NCBI GenBank assembly: GCA_022736495.1
Contig: DZCR01000138.1
Location: 1 to 8,662, forward strand
DNA length: 8,662 bases
Direction: 5' to 3'
From: Desulfobacca acetoxidans
GTDB taxonomy: Bacteria > Desulfobacterota > Desulfobaccia > Desulfobaccales > 0-14-0-80-60-11
Positions 1 through 5,759 of this stretch are shown here, in pieces. Below the pieces are notes generated by a model. The model was given only the letters and a program-made list of their open reading frames with translations, was not told where the DNA came from and searched no databases. The stretch's first letter is position 1. Every line of letters starts with the position of its first letter. The position numbers and the translations under genes are program-made.

Positions 1-36
1 TTATGTTATGCTAAATCGTTATTGTTAAAGGCATGG

Positions 37-66
37 TTGCGGATTTCGCAAAATAGTTCATAATAC
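37..66 (+). promoter_or_regulatory. Candidate promoter of the first radical SAM gene
   Basis: TTGCGG at 37-42 could be a -35 box, paired with TAATAC at 61-66 (18-bp spacer) or CATAAT at 59-64 (16-bp spacer). The -35 box lies inside a perfect inverted repeat, TTGCG (37-41), 5-bp spacer, CGCAA (47-51), which could be a repressor site. The match to sigma70 is modest, and the gene's true upstream context lies outside the window. Confidence 0.35.
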
Positions 67-123
67 TGAGGCCGGCATCGCTTAATCGCCGCCGACTATC
101 GGTTAATGAGGAGTTTTACCGTT

Positions 124-1785
124 ATGCGCGCTTTGTTGGTCTGTCCCGAGTTTCCTCTTTCCTTTTGGAGTTTTCGGAAATCTTGCCTGCTCCGGGGCAA
201 TAAAACGGTTAATCCACCACTGGGTTTGATTACGGTGGCGGCCTTGCTGCCCTCGGAATGGGAAATGCGTCTGGTGGATCTCAACACCGGATGCCTGACG
301 GAGGCAAATTGGCAGTGGGCCGACCTGGTTTTGATATCGGCCATGTATATTCAGCGGGAGGGCTTGTTGGCCCTGGTGAGGGAAGCCAAGCGCCGCGGCA
401 AAACCGTCGTAGCCGGGGGACCCCATCCCACTTCTCTCCCGGAGGCAGTCTTGGAAGCCGGTTGTGATTTTGTGGTGCGGGGCGAGGGTGAGAATACGAT
501 TCCTCTGCTCCTGGAGGCCATGAAACTCGGCAAGACCGGAATAATCGAAAATAACGAGAAGCCGGACCTGACGACCTCACCGACTCCACGGTTTGATCTG
601 TTAAAGCTGGAAGATTACGCCACCGTTACGGTCCAGACCTCCCGGGGATGCCCGTTTGACTGCGAATTTTGCGATGTAGTGAACCTTTTCGGACGCATAC
701 CCCGTTACAAGACCCCGCAACAGGTCATCGCCGAACTGGAGACCCTCCATCGGCTCGGGGCCAGGGGTTCCGTATTCATCTGCGATGACAACTTTATCGG
801 CAGCAAAAAGCACGCCCGGACCTTTCTGCAGGAACTCACGCCCTGGTTGCGGAGCCGCGGCGAGCCCTTCAACTTCTTGACCCAGGCATCGGTAAATCTG
901 GGGCAGGATCCGGAGATGATCGACCTCATGACCGCAGCCAACCTGAGGGAAGTTTTTATCGGGATCGAGTCTCCGGATGAGAATGTGCTACAAACCAGCC
1001 ACAAATATCACAACATCAAGAACCCGCTCATAGAGTCGCTGTACACCCTCAAGAAGAACGGCATGGAGGTGATTGGCAGCTTCATCATCGGGCTGGACGG
1101 GGAAACGAAAGGGGCTGGCGAGCGCATCTGCGCTTTTATAGAGCAGACTGACATACCAGTGACCATGCTTGGGGTCCTGCAGGCCGCGCCGCATACCAGT
1201 CTGTGGCATCGATTGGAGGGAGAAGGGCGGCTGCGCGGGGATGTGGGAGATGACCTGGGGACCTTTTCCTCCTTGAACTATGAGCCGGATCGCCCCGAAG
1301 TCGACATCATGCAGGAATACGTTGATGCCTGGGACTATCTGTATGAACCCTCTCGTTACCTGGCCAGGGCTTACCGTTATTATTTGGCCATGCGCCCGGC
1401 TCGCCAAGCCGCAGGAGCCTCCTCGCCCAGGGCTCGCGTGCCCGAACAAGGCATGACTTGGCGACGGATATTAATCGAAATCAAGGCGTTTTGTAAAGTT
1501 CTCTGGTGGCAAGGGTTGCGGCCGTCATACCGGCGTCAGGTCTGGACCCAGTTGCTCGGGATGTGGAGACAGAACCCGACACGATTCAAGCAGTATTTCG
1601 TGACCTGCGTCGAGGGAGAGGACCTGTTCGACATCAGGAAGATAGTGCGGGAAAAGGCCACGGCCATCATCAAGGATCTGAAGCTAAAGCTTCCCGCAAC
1701 GCCGCCCAGGCGTGGCGCGGCGCTTAAGGACAGGTTATCGGAAGCGCCCCCGGAACCCTCTTCCGCCAGCGCCAGCCAGAATTAA
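124..1785 (+). CDS. B12-binding radical SAM protein, DUF4070 type (rSAM1)
   Basis: Predicted 553-residue cobalamin-binding radical SAM enzyme. The N-terminal ~145 residues form a B12-binding-like Rossmann domain: it opens MRALLVCPEFPLSFWSF, then has PPLG and VVAGGPHPTS, and ends with a VRGEGE segment. The radical SAM core follows, with the cluster motif C176-x3-C180-x2-C183 (in SRGCPFDCEFC), then DDNFIG and GIESPDE. The basic C-terminal ~130 residues resemble the DUF4070 tail. FWSF near the start and this tail are typical of the group that includes the hopanoid methylase HpnP, but the substrate here is unknown; methyl transfer or another radical reaction on a lipid-like substrate is inference. 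The start at 124 is chosen because TGAGGAG (107-113) sits 10 bases ahead of it; an in-frame ATG at 106 overlaps that site and would add six residues. The C-terminal ~25 residues are Pro/Ala/Ser-rich and probably disordered. Confidence 0.92.
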   Translation: MRALLVCPEFPLSFWSFRKSCLLRGNKTVNPPLGLITVAALLPSEWEMRLVDLNTGCLTEANWQWADLVLISAMYIQREGLLALVREAKRRGKTVVAGGPHPTSLPEAVLEAGCDFVVRGEGENTIPLLLEAMKLGKTGIIENNEKPDLTTSPTPRFDLLKLEDYATVTVQTSRGCPFDCEFCDVVNLFGRIPRYKTPQQVIAELETLHRLGARGSVFICDDNFIGSKKHARTFLQELTPWLRSRGEPFNFLTQASVNLGQDPEMIDLMTAANLREVFIGIESPDENVLQTSHKYHNIKNPLIESLYTLKKNGMEVIGSFIIGLDGETKGAGERICAFIEQTDIPVTMLGVLQAAPHTSLWHRLEGEGRLRGDVGDDLGTFSSLNYEPDRPEVDIMQEYVDAWDYLYEPSRYLARAYRYYLAMRPARQAAGASSPRARVPEQGMTWRRILIEIKAFCKVLWWQGLRPSYRRQVWTQLLGMWRQNPTRFKQYFVTCVEGEDLFDIRKIVREKATAIIKDLKLKLPATPPRRGAALKDRLSEAPPEPSSASASQN

Positions 1786-1889
1786 TGATAGCGAATGCCT
1801 GGCTTATACCAGGTTGCGGTCATACAGTGAACATAAGACAGGGGCTCAATGGGGGACCGCGAGAGGCTGTCGGCGTTTACTCAATTAAC

Positions 1890-1917
1890 TTGACACGGAG
1901 CCATTTTCTTGTAAAAT
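1890..1917 (+). promoter_or_regulatory. Sigma70-type promoter of csp1
   Basis: TTGACA at 1890-1895 and TAAAAT at 1912-1917 are separated by 16 bp. Transcription would start near 1923-1925, exactly where the sequence shared with the second csp unit begins. The 104 bases between the rSAM1 stop and this promoter hold a short hairpin (CCTGG 1798-1802, CCAGG 1809-1813) without a T tract, so no convincing terminator for rSAM1 was found. Confidence 0.7.
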
Positions 1918-1922
1918 AGAAA

Positions 1923-2074
1923 AAGTTTAGCATGTCAGAATGAAATCAGGGCCACAAGTCCTGGATAAGAATCGGACGGGGGTGCTAATTCCCGGGCCGA
2001 TTTTTTTTACCTGACTGCTGTGCGCCCTGCTTTTTTGGCGGGATATCATTGGAGTATCTGCAGGAGGTTTCACC
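1923..2074 (+). promoter_or_regulatory. Structured 5' leader of csp1
   Basis: Predicted leader of about 150 bases between the promoter and the csp1 start, long for a 67-codon gene but usual for cold-shock genes. It holds a first hairpin, CAGGGC (1947-1952), loop CACAA, GTCCTG (1958-1963). The strong hairpin plus T8 follows (listed separately), then CGCC (2023-2026) able to pair with GGCG (2037-2040), then the ribosome site AGGAGG (2062-2067). The CAGGGC arm could alternatively pair with GCCCTG (2024-2029), so more than one fold is possible. The lower part is U-rich. The leader is base-for-base identical in the second copy. Confidence 0.55.
1967..2008 (+). terminator. Intrinsic-terminator-like hairpin within the csp1 leader
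   Basis: AATCGG (1970-1975) pairs with CCGATT (1997-2002). After a small internal loop, CGGG (1977-1980) pairs with CCCG (1991-1994), extendable by two G-U pairs around loop TGCTAA. Eight T follow at 2001-2008. This is a standard intrinsic terminator shape, but it lies downstream of the csp1 promoter and 66 bases before the start codon. It is therefore better placed to attenuate csp1 than to end rSAM1 transcripts, although it could do both. Confidence 0.6.
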
Positions 2075-2278
2075 ATGAAGGAAACTGGTACAGTAAAATG
2101 GTTTAATGATGCCAAGGGGTTTGGCTTTATTAGTCGGGAAAGCGGTCCGGATGTGTTTGTGCATCACAGCGCCATCCAGGGCGACGGCTTTCGTTCTCTG
2201 TCAGAAGAGCAGGCCGTGGAATTTGAAGTAACGCAAGGCCCTAAAGGCCCGCAAGCCCAAAACGTCGTTAAACTTTAG
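2075..2278 (+). CDS. CspA-family cold-shock protein, copy 1
   Basis: A 67-residue single cold-shock domain, the usual length for the family. It has the aromatic RNA-binding face: [12 protein letters not shown] (RNP1) near residues 8-19 and VFVHHSAI (RNP2) near 27-34. Such proteins bind single-stranded RNA and DNA, melt weak secondary structure, and in E. coli can act as transcription antiterminators. The start is fixed by AGGAGG at 2062-2067, seven bases upstream. It has its own promoter and a structured leader, and is followed by a hairpin that probably ends its transcript. The protein is identical to that encoded at 4726-4929, including at every synonymous site. Whether it is truly cold-induced cannot be seen. 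Confidence 0.96.
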   Translation: MKETGTVKWFNDAKGFGFISRESGPDVFVHHSAIQGDGFRSLSEEQAVEFEVTQGPKGPQAQNVVKL

Positions 2279-2296
2279 GCAAAAACGCCTGGAGAT

Positions 2297-2336
2297 CGGA
2301 ACTCCGGCGGTCTCGAGAACCCGGAGTTCCGGCATT
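2297..2336 (+). terminator. Putative terminator after csp1
   Basis: CGGAACTCCGG (2297-2307) is the exact reverse complement of CCGGAGTTCCG (2321-2331), an 11-bp GC-rich stem with a 13-base loop that itself contains the palindrome TCTCGAGA. The T tract is weak (GCATTTTC), so termination may be partial. The matching place after csp2 has lost the left arm. Confidence 0.5.
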
Positions 2337-2373
2337 TTCAGCTTAAGAAAAAATCGCCAGAGCACAAGCACCA

Positions 2374-2469
2374 TGCCGACGGAGGAAATGCCGGGGGCGG
2401 GTGCAGAAGAAACTTAGCAGCCTGACGAGACGACTCCTCCGGCAGAAGCTGGGCGGGTGCATCTCGGCA
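2374..2469 (+). other. Structured region upstream of rrm1
   Basis: TGCCGA (2374-2379) followed at once by CGGAGGA (2380-2386) can pair with TCCTCCG (2435-2441) and TCGGCA (2464-2469). The enclosed region contains two copies of GGGCGGGTGCA (2395-2405 and 2451-2461). It would form a long-range stem just ahead of the rrm1 ribosome site. No clear promoter was found between 2336 and 2494. The rrm2 leader lacks this segment. Confidence 0.25.
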
Positions 2470-2494
2470 AGATCAAGACTGACAGGGAGAACCT

Positions 2495-2785
2495 ATGAGC
2501 ATGAAATTATACGTGGGCAACCTGCCCCACCAAATGACTGAAGTAGAACTGAACACGCTATTTTCTGAAGCCGGCTATGTGTCCTCAGCCAAGATCATTA
2601 CCGACCGTCAAACGGGACAACCCCGGGGCTTCGGTTTTGTAGAGATGGAAACCAAATTGGAAGGGCAGAAGGCCATTTCCATGCTCAACGGCCGGAGCGT
2701 GGACGGGCGCCCTTTGGCGGTCAACGAAGCCAAGCCGCAGCAAAGAGGCGGATTTGGCGGGGGTGGTCGCGGTGGTTACCGTTAG
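2495..2785 (+). CDS. RRM-domain RNA-binding protein (rrm1)
   Basis: A 96-residue protein with one RNA recognition motif filling residues 3-78. RNP2 is LYVGNL (5-10) and RNP1 is RGFGFVEM (44-51), so the aromatic Tyr6, Phe46 and Phe48 that stack on RNA bases are intact. The tail from residue 84 is Gly/Arg-rich (RGGFGGGGRGGYR), as in eukaryotic-like glycine-rich RNA-binding proteins and the Rbp proteins of cyanobacteria. The start at 2495 has AGGGAG (2484-2489) five bases ahead; an in-frame ATG two codons later (2501) is possible. It lies 216 bases after csp1 and ends before a strong terminator. It probably acts as an RNA chaperone in the cytoplasm; RNA targets are unknown. Confidence 0.93.
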   Translation: MSMKLYVGNLPHQMTEVELNTLFSEAGYVSSAKIITDRQTGQPRGFGFVEMETKLEGQKAISMLNGRSVDGRPLAVNEAKPQQRGGFGGGGRGGYR

Positions 2786-2849
2786 AATCGGTTTTTTAGC
2801 GACCGGGGTCACCAGGGACTGCATATGTTCGGACTTCCAGGCAATCAGC

Positions 2850-2873
2850 AGGCGGCTTCAGGGCCGCCTTTTT
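2850..2873 (+). terminator. Intrinsic terminator after rrm1
   Basis: AGGCGGC (2850-2856), loop TTCAGG, GCCGCC (2863-2868), then five T (2869-2873). This is a textbook intrinsic terminator separating rrm1 from rSAM2. A weaker candidate (ACCG 2778-2781, CGGT 2789-2792, then T2792-2797) overlaps the rrm1 stop codon. Confidence 0.8.
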
Positions 2874-2904
2874 GTCAGGCAACACCACCATAGTCCTGCC
2901 ATGC

Positions 2905-2920
2905 CGCATCGATCGATGCG
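2905..2920 (+). promoter_or_regulatory. Perfect 16-bp palindrome next to the rSAM2 ribosome site
   Basis: CGCATCGATCGATGCG is fully self-complementary and touches the ribosome site AAGGA (2921-2925). In RNA it could form a 6-bp stem with a GATC loop directly beside that site; in DNA it could be an operator. No clear sigma70 promoter was found between the rrm1 terminator and rSAM2. Confidence 0.4.
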
Positions 2921-2931
2921 AAGGATTTTTC

Positions 2932-4470
2932 ATGCTCGTCTTCATGGTTTACGTCAGGGACAATAATTTTTGCCAGGTGCTTCCTCAAAAACTGCATAGC
3001 TCATCATCTGACGATAAACACCTCAAAGTGATGGCCTTCCCTCCCTTGGGGATCCAGACGCTCGCTCCGGTCCTGCGGCAACATGGACACCAGGTCCGGC
3101 TCTTTGACACCTGTCACCCGCAGATGCAGGCGGGGCAAATCGCGCAGGCGATAGATGCAGAGCGGCCCGACGTCCTCGCCCTCTCCTGCCTCTCGACGAC
3201 CACTTACCCGGCCCTTAAAAATCTGGCCTGGCGGCTCAAGTTGCAAGCGCCCAAGGTTCCGATCATTGTGGGGGGCGCCTTTGCCACCATGAATTCGGAC
3301 CACATACTCAAGGACTGCCCTGACCTGGACTGCGTCGGAGTCGGGGAGGGGGAAGAGCTTCTCCCAGACTACTTGAATAACCTTGATAATCCAGGCTCAG
3401 TGCTCGGCCTGGTCTGGCGCAACGCCGATGAGATCGTGCGGAACAGTTCTCGTCCACTCATCCAGGACCTGAATCAGTTTCCTTACCCCGATCGGACCAC
3501 CCTGCCTATCGATTATGTGGAGTCATTGCCCCTGGATGTACCTGCGGTCCTCTCCATGGATAAATTTTGTACCATGCAGACTTCGCGGGGCTGCCCCTAT
3601 TCATGCATCTACTGCGAAATCCCATCGCTCTCGCAGGGCAAATGGCGCTACCGTTCTTCGGAGCACGTCCTGGGAGAAATGCAGCACCTCAACGATCTGG
3701 GCTTTCGCTCCATTTACCTTACCGATGACCACTTTCTGCTGAACCGTAAGCGCATTGGCGAAGTTTGCCGGGGTATCATTGATCGCCGCCTCAAATTTCA
3801 CTGGGGCTGCGAAGGACGGGTGGATGCGGTGGCAGTTGATCAACTGGCGGTTATGCAGCAGGCCAACTGCAATTTTCTGGCCTTTGGGGTGGAGGCGGGC
3901 ACGCAAAAGGTCCTGGATCGGCTACACAAAAAGCAGACCCTGAAACAGGTGGAGCACGCGGTGAGCGAAGCGAAGCGCCATGGCATCGAACGGGTACACG
4001 GCTTTTTTGTCATCGGCTCGCCCGACGAAACCGAGAAGGAGGTTATAGCCAGTTTCCGCTTTGCCGCCAAGCTGCGGTTGGACACCTTTGGTTTCAATCG
4101 CTTATGCGCCTACCGGGGCACCCCCTTATGGCAAGAGTACGTCAACCGCGGCATCATTGACGACGAACGCGATTGGGACAAATGGTTCAAGTGCTCGGAC
4201 ATCGACCCCAATGCCCTGCCCAGCGCCGCAGTAAACCGCGTGCGCATGAAAGGCTATGCTCTCCTCTTTGCCCACCGGATTTTCGGGCGACCAATCCGCA
4301 CCTACAAGCTCCTGCGGATATTGGGGCGACATATGAAAAAATTTGATCTTTTAAAATTGCTCTGGAGCCCGTTTCGGCGCCGGACTTTAAGCCGGAAGCC
4401 TGAACTCCCTGCCCTGATGATCGACTTAGGACTCGAAGAGCCCAAAAGGGGCGCCGTCTCCATTTCGTGA
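2932..4470 (+). CDS. B12-binding radical SAM protein (rSAM2)
   Basis: Predicted 512-residue enzyme. An N-terminal cobalamin-binding-like domain has PPLG at 37-40, then RLFDT, IIVGGAFATM and a VGVGEGEE segment. A radical SAM core follows with C221-x3-C225-x2-C228 (in SRGCPYSCIYC), then LTDDHFLLNR, FGVEAGTQ and GFFVIGSPDE. The C-terminal ~90 residues are basic. The fold matches rSAM1, but the sequences are clearly different and it lacks the FWSF signature and the DUF4070-like tail, so the two are distant paralogues at most. The substrate is unknown. The ATG at 2932 is preferred because AAGGA (2921-2925) sits six bases upstream; the reading frame is open back to a TTG at 2872, but that start overlaps the rrm1 terminator. 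It is probably transcribed separately from rrm1. Confidence 0.9.
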   Translation: MLVFMVYVRDNNFCQVLPQKLHSSSSDDKHLKVMAFPPLGIQTLAPVLRQHGHQVRLFDTCHPQMQAGQIAQAIDAERPDVLALSCLSTTTYPALKNLAWRLKLQAPKVPIIVGGAFATMNSDHILKDCPDLDCVGVGEGEELLPDYLNNLDNPGSVLGLVWRNADEIVRNSSRPLIQDLNQFPYPDRTTLPIDYVESLPLDVPAVLSMDKFCTMQTSRGCPYSCIYCEIPSLSQGKWRYRSSEHVLGEMQHLNDLGFRSIYLTDDHFLLNRKRIGEVCRGIIDRRLKFHWGCEGRVDAVAVDQLAVMQQANCNFLAFGVEAGTQKVLDRLHKKQTLKQVEHAVSEAKRHGIERVHGFFVIGSPDETEKEVIASFRFAAKLRLDTFGFNRLCAYRGTPLWQEYVNRGIIDDERDWDKWFKCSDIDPNALPSAAVNRVRMKGYALLFAHRIFGRPIRTYKLLRILGRHMKKFDLLKLLWSPFRRRTLSRKPELPALMIDLGLEEPKRGAVSIS

Positions 4471-4538
4471 AGCACCCGTCCTGGATTGTTGATAACTATG
4501 GGTTCAATGGGAGACCTGCCGGAGATACTGACAGTAGT

Positions 4539-4567
4539 TTGACATTCAACCATTTTTCTGGTAATAT
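4539..4567 (+). promoter_or_regulatory. Sigma70-type promoter of csp2
   Basis: TTGACA (4539-4544) and TAATAT (4562-4567) are 17 bp apart. The predicted start, about 4574, again coincides with the first base of the exact repeat. The spacing and -10 box are closer to consensus than those of csp1, so the two identical genes may differ in basal strength. Confidence 0.75.
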
Positions 4568-4573
4568 AAATAC

Positions 4574-4725
4574 AAGTTTAGCATGTCAGAATGAAATCAG
4601 GGCCACAAGTCCTGGATAAGAATCGGACGGGGGTGCTAATTCCCGGGCCGATTTTTTTTACCTGACTGCTGTGCGCCCTGCTTTTTTGGCGGGATATCAT
4701 TGGAGTATCTGCAGGAGGTTTCACC
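4574..4725 (+). promoter_or_regulatory. Structured 5' leader of csp2
   Basis: Identical to the csp1 leader: first hairpin at 4598-4614, terminator-like hairpin at 4618-4659, ribosome site AGGAGG at 4713-4718. Confidence 0.55.
4618..4659 (+). terminator. Intrinsic-terminator-like hairpin within the csp2 leader
   Basis: Same hairpin plus T8 as in the csp1 leader, again between promoter (4539-4567) and start codon (4726). Its presence downstream of both promoters supports a leader role rather than termination of the radical SAM transcripts. Confidence 0.6.
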
Positions 4726-4929
4726 ATGAAGGAAACTGGTACAGTAAAATGGTTTAATGATGCCAAGGGGTTTGGCTTTATTAGTCGGGAAAGCGGTCCG
4801 GATGTGTTTGTGCATCACAGCGCCATCCAGGGCGACGGCTTTCGTTCTCTGTCAGAAGAGCAGGCCGTGGAATTTGAAGTAACGCAAGGCCCTAAAGGCC
4901 CGCAAGCCCAAAACGTCGTTAAACTTTAG
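4726..4929 (+). CDS. CspA-family cold-shock protein, copy 2
   Basis: Encodes the same 67-residue cold-shock domain protein as 2075-2278, with RNP1 KGFGFI and RNP2 VFVHH. AGGAGG lies seven bases before the ATG. It differs from copy 1 only in its surroundings: a different promoter, no intact hairpin after the stop, and an RRM gene starting only 80 bases later. It may therefore be co-transcribed with rrm2 and the 113-residue gene. Identity at all synonymous positions points to recent copying or gene conversion. Confidence 0.96.
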   Translation: MKETGTVKWFNDAKGFGFISRESGPDVFVHHSAIQGDGFRSLSEEQAVEFEVTQGPKGPQAQNVVKL

Positions 4930-5009
4930 GCACAAACGCCTGGAGATCGGGATCCCGGAGTTCCGACGGCTGTTAAGTGCATTTCGATGGGACCGGCGAG
5001 GAGAAGATC

Positions 5010-5297
5010 ATGAGTAAAAGATTATCCGTATGCAACCTGCCCCACCAAATGACCGGAGAACAGTTACAGACCCTTTTTTCCGAGGCCGGTTTGGTGGCCT
5101 CAGCCAAGATCATCACTTACCTGCATAACGGGGAGACCTGCGGTTTTGGGTTTGTGTCGATGAAAACCCAAGAAGAGGGCCAGAAGGCCATTTCCCTGTT
5201 CAACGGCCGGCTGGTAGACGGACAACTCCTGGCAGTCAAGGAAGATTGGCCGCAGTCAAAATGTGCCTTTGGCCGCCGCAGCCGCACCTGCCGGTGA
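5010..5297 (+). CDS. Divergent RRM-domain protein (rrm2)
   Basis: A 95-residue paralogue of rrm1 that aligns without gaps until the tail. The RRM scaffold is kept (NLPHQMT, LFSEAG, SAKIIT, EGQKAIS, NGR-VDG). RNP2 has become LSVCNL (Tyr6 to Ser, Gly8 to Cys) and RNP1 CGFGFVSM (Arg44 to Cys); Phe46 and Phe48 remain. The Gly/Arg-rich tail is replaced by a basic, Cys-containing end (FGRRSRTCR). Cysteines at 8, 44, 85 and 94 are all absent from rrm1. The start at 5010 is chosen for GAGGAG (4998-5003) six bases ahead; a GTG at 4977 would add 11 residues without a ribosome site. The frame is intact, so it is either a diverging functional protein or an early stage of decay. Confidence 0.8.
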   Translation: MSKRLSVCNLPHQMTGEQLQTLFSEAGLVASAKIITYLHNGETCGFGFVSMKTQEEGQKAISLFNGRLVDGQLLAVKEDWPQSKCAFGRRSRTCR

Positions 5298-5376
5298 CCT
5301 GAAATTGGCGCCATACCCTCAGTTTAGAGATTCCCCGCCTGGCCCGTCGCAAACAGGTCACAGAGGAGCTCCCCGA

Positions 5377-5718
5377 ATGATACCCAAAGACGTTAAGGCG
5401 ATATTTTCGGAATTTGACGCCTATTGTGAGACGCTCAATAGAAACGGCTGCATCAGCTACCCGGTCACCATCACCTGGACCGAGACCGGGCGCCATTACG
5501 GCCAGCCTGTTGTGGTGATTCTGGGGAAGACCCGGGAGGCCGGTAGCCTGCCTCCCGGGGAATTGCAGGTGCCAGCGGAAATTTTGCACGAGGTGAGACA
5601 AGTGGGATATGGCGCTCAGCCTCTCAGCGTAGGGGAAATCAAGGAATATTGGCGGGAGGCACGGTTGTTGAGTGTCAAAAACCATTGGCACCCCGAGGCC
5701 CGGCTGGTGCAATATTGA
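5377..5718 (+). CDS. Hypothetical protein, 113 residues
   Basis: I do not recognise this family. The protein is soluble and mixed alpha/beta in look, with no signal peptide, membrane segment or metal-binding Cys/His cluster; it is rich in Glu, Pro and Tyr/Trp and ends LVQY. The start at 5377 is chosen because AGAGGAG (5362-5368) lies eight bases ahead; the frame is open back to 5263, but that would overlap rrm2. It begins 79 bases after rrm2 with no clear terminator between, so it probably belongs to the csp2-rrm2 transcript. It is convergent with the cyclase gene. Confidence 0.72.
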   Translation: MIPKDVKAIFSEFDAYCETLNRNGCISYPVTITWTETGRHYGQPVVVILGKTREAGSLPPGELQVPAEILHEVRQVGYGAQPLSVGEIKEYWREARLLSVKNHWHPEARLVQY

Positions 5719-5719
5719 G

Positions 5720-5742
5720 TTAATCAACCCCCATTTGATTAA
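5720..5742. terminator. AT-rich hairpin between convergent genes
   Basis: TTAATCAA (5720-5727), 7-base loop, TTGATTAA (5735-5742): a perfect 8-bp inverted repeat in the 41 bases between the converging genes. On the + strand only ATTT follows, and on the - strand there is no T run, so termination is plausible from position but weak by sequence. Confidence 0.35.
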
Positions 5743-5759
5743 ATTTCCGACTTTTCCGC

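Larger units (their letters stand above)
1923..2299 (+). repeat. Direct repeat copy 1: csp leader plus coding region
   Basis: Bases 1923-2281 are identical to 4574-4932 (359 bp, offset 2651). With one mismatch (2282 A, 4933 C) the match extends to 2299/4950. Upstream, the two loci are only loosely similar: for example GGCTCAATGGGGGACC at 1843 against GGTTCAATGGGAGACC at 4501, and promoters with different spacers. Downstream they differ by a deletion and then by diverged RRM genes. The sharp edges of identity suggest gene conversion or recent copying of just this unit. Confidence 0.97.
4574..4950 (+). repeat. Direct repeat copy 2: csp leader plus coding region
   Basis: Partner of 1923-2299: 359 bp identical (4574-4932), then one mismatch at 4933, then 17 further matching bases. 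The match stops where copy 1 has the left arm of its terminator stem. Two direct repeats of this length 2.65 kb apart could recombine and delete or duplicate rrm1 plus rSAM2. Confidence 0.97.

Noticed and set aside
1927..2167. Minus-strand open frames over the csp leader, present in both copies
   Set aside because: They occur twice only because the DNA is duplicated; they are antisense to the leader and csp, and show no ribosome site or recognisable protein.
2373..2417. Small open frame of 14 codons in the rrm1 leader
   Set aside because: No ribosome site ahead of the ATG, and low-complexity content; better explained as part of a structured leader.
2872..2931. TTG-initiated N-terminal extension of rSAM2
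   Set aside because: It starts inside the T tract of the rrm1 terminator and has no ribosome site; ATG 2932 has AAGGA at a good distance.
4510..4520. GGAGACCTGCC, matching the 3' half of a cobalamin riboswitch B12 box, near B12-dependent enzymes
   Set aside because: The rest of the riboswitch core is not present upstream, where the rSAM2 coding region lies, and the next gene is a cold-shock gene. Chance or a remnant at most.
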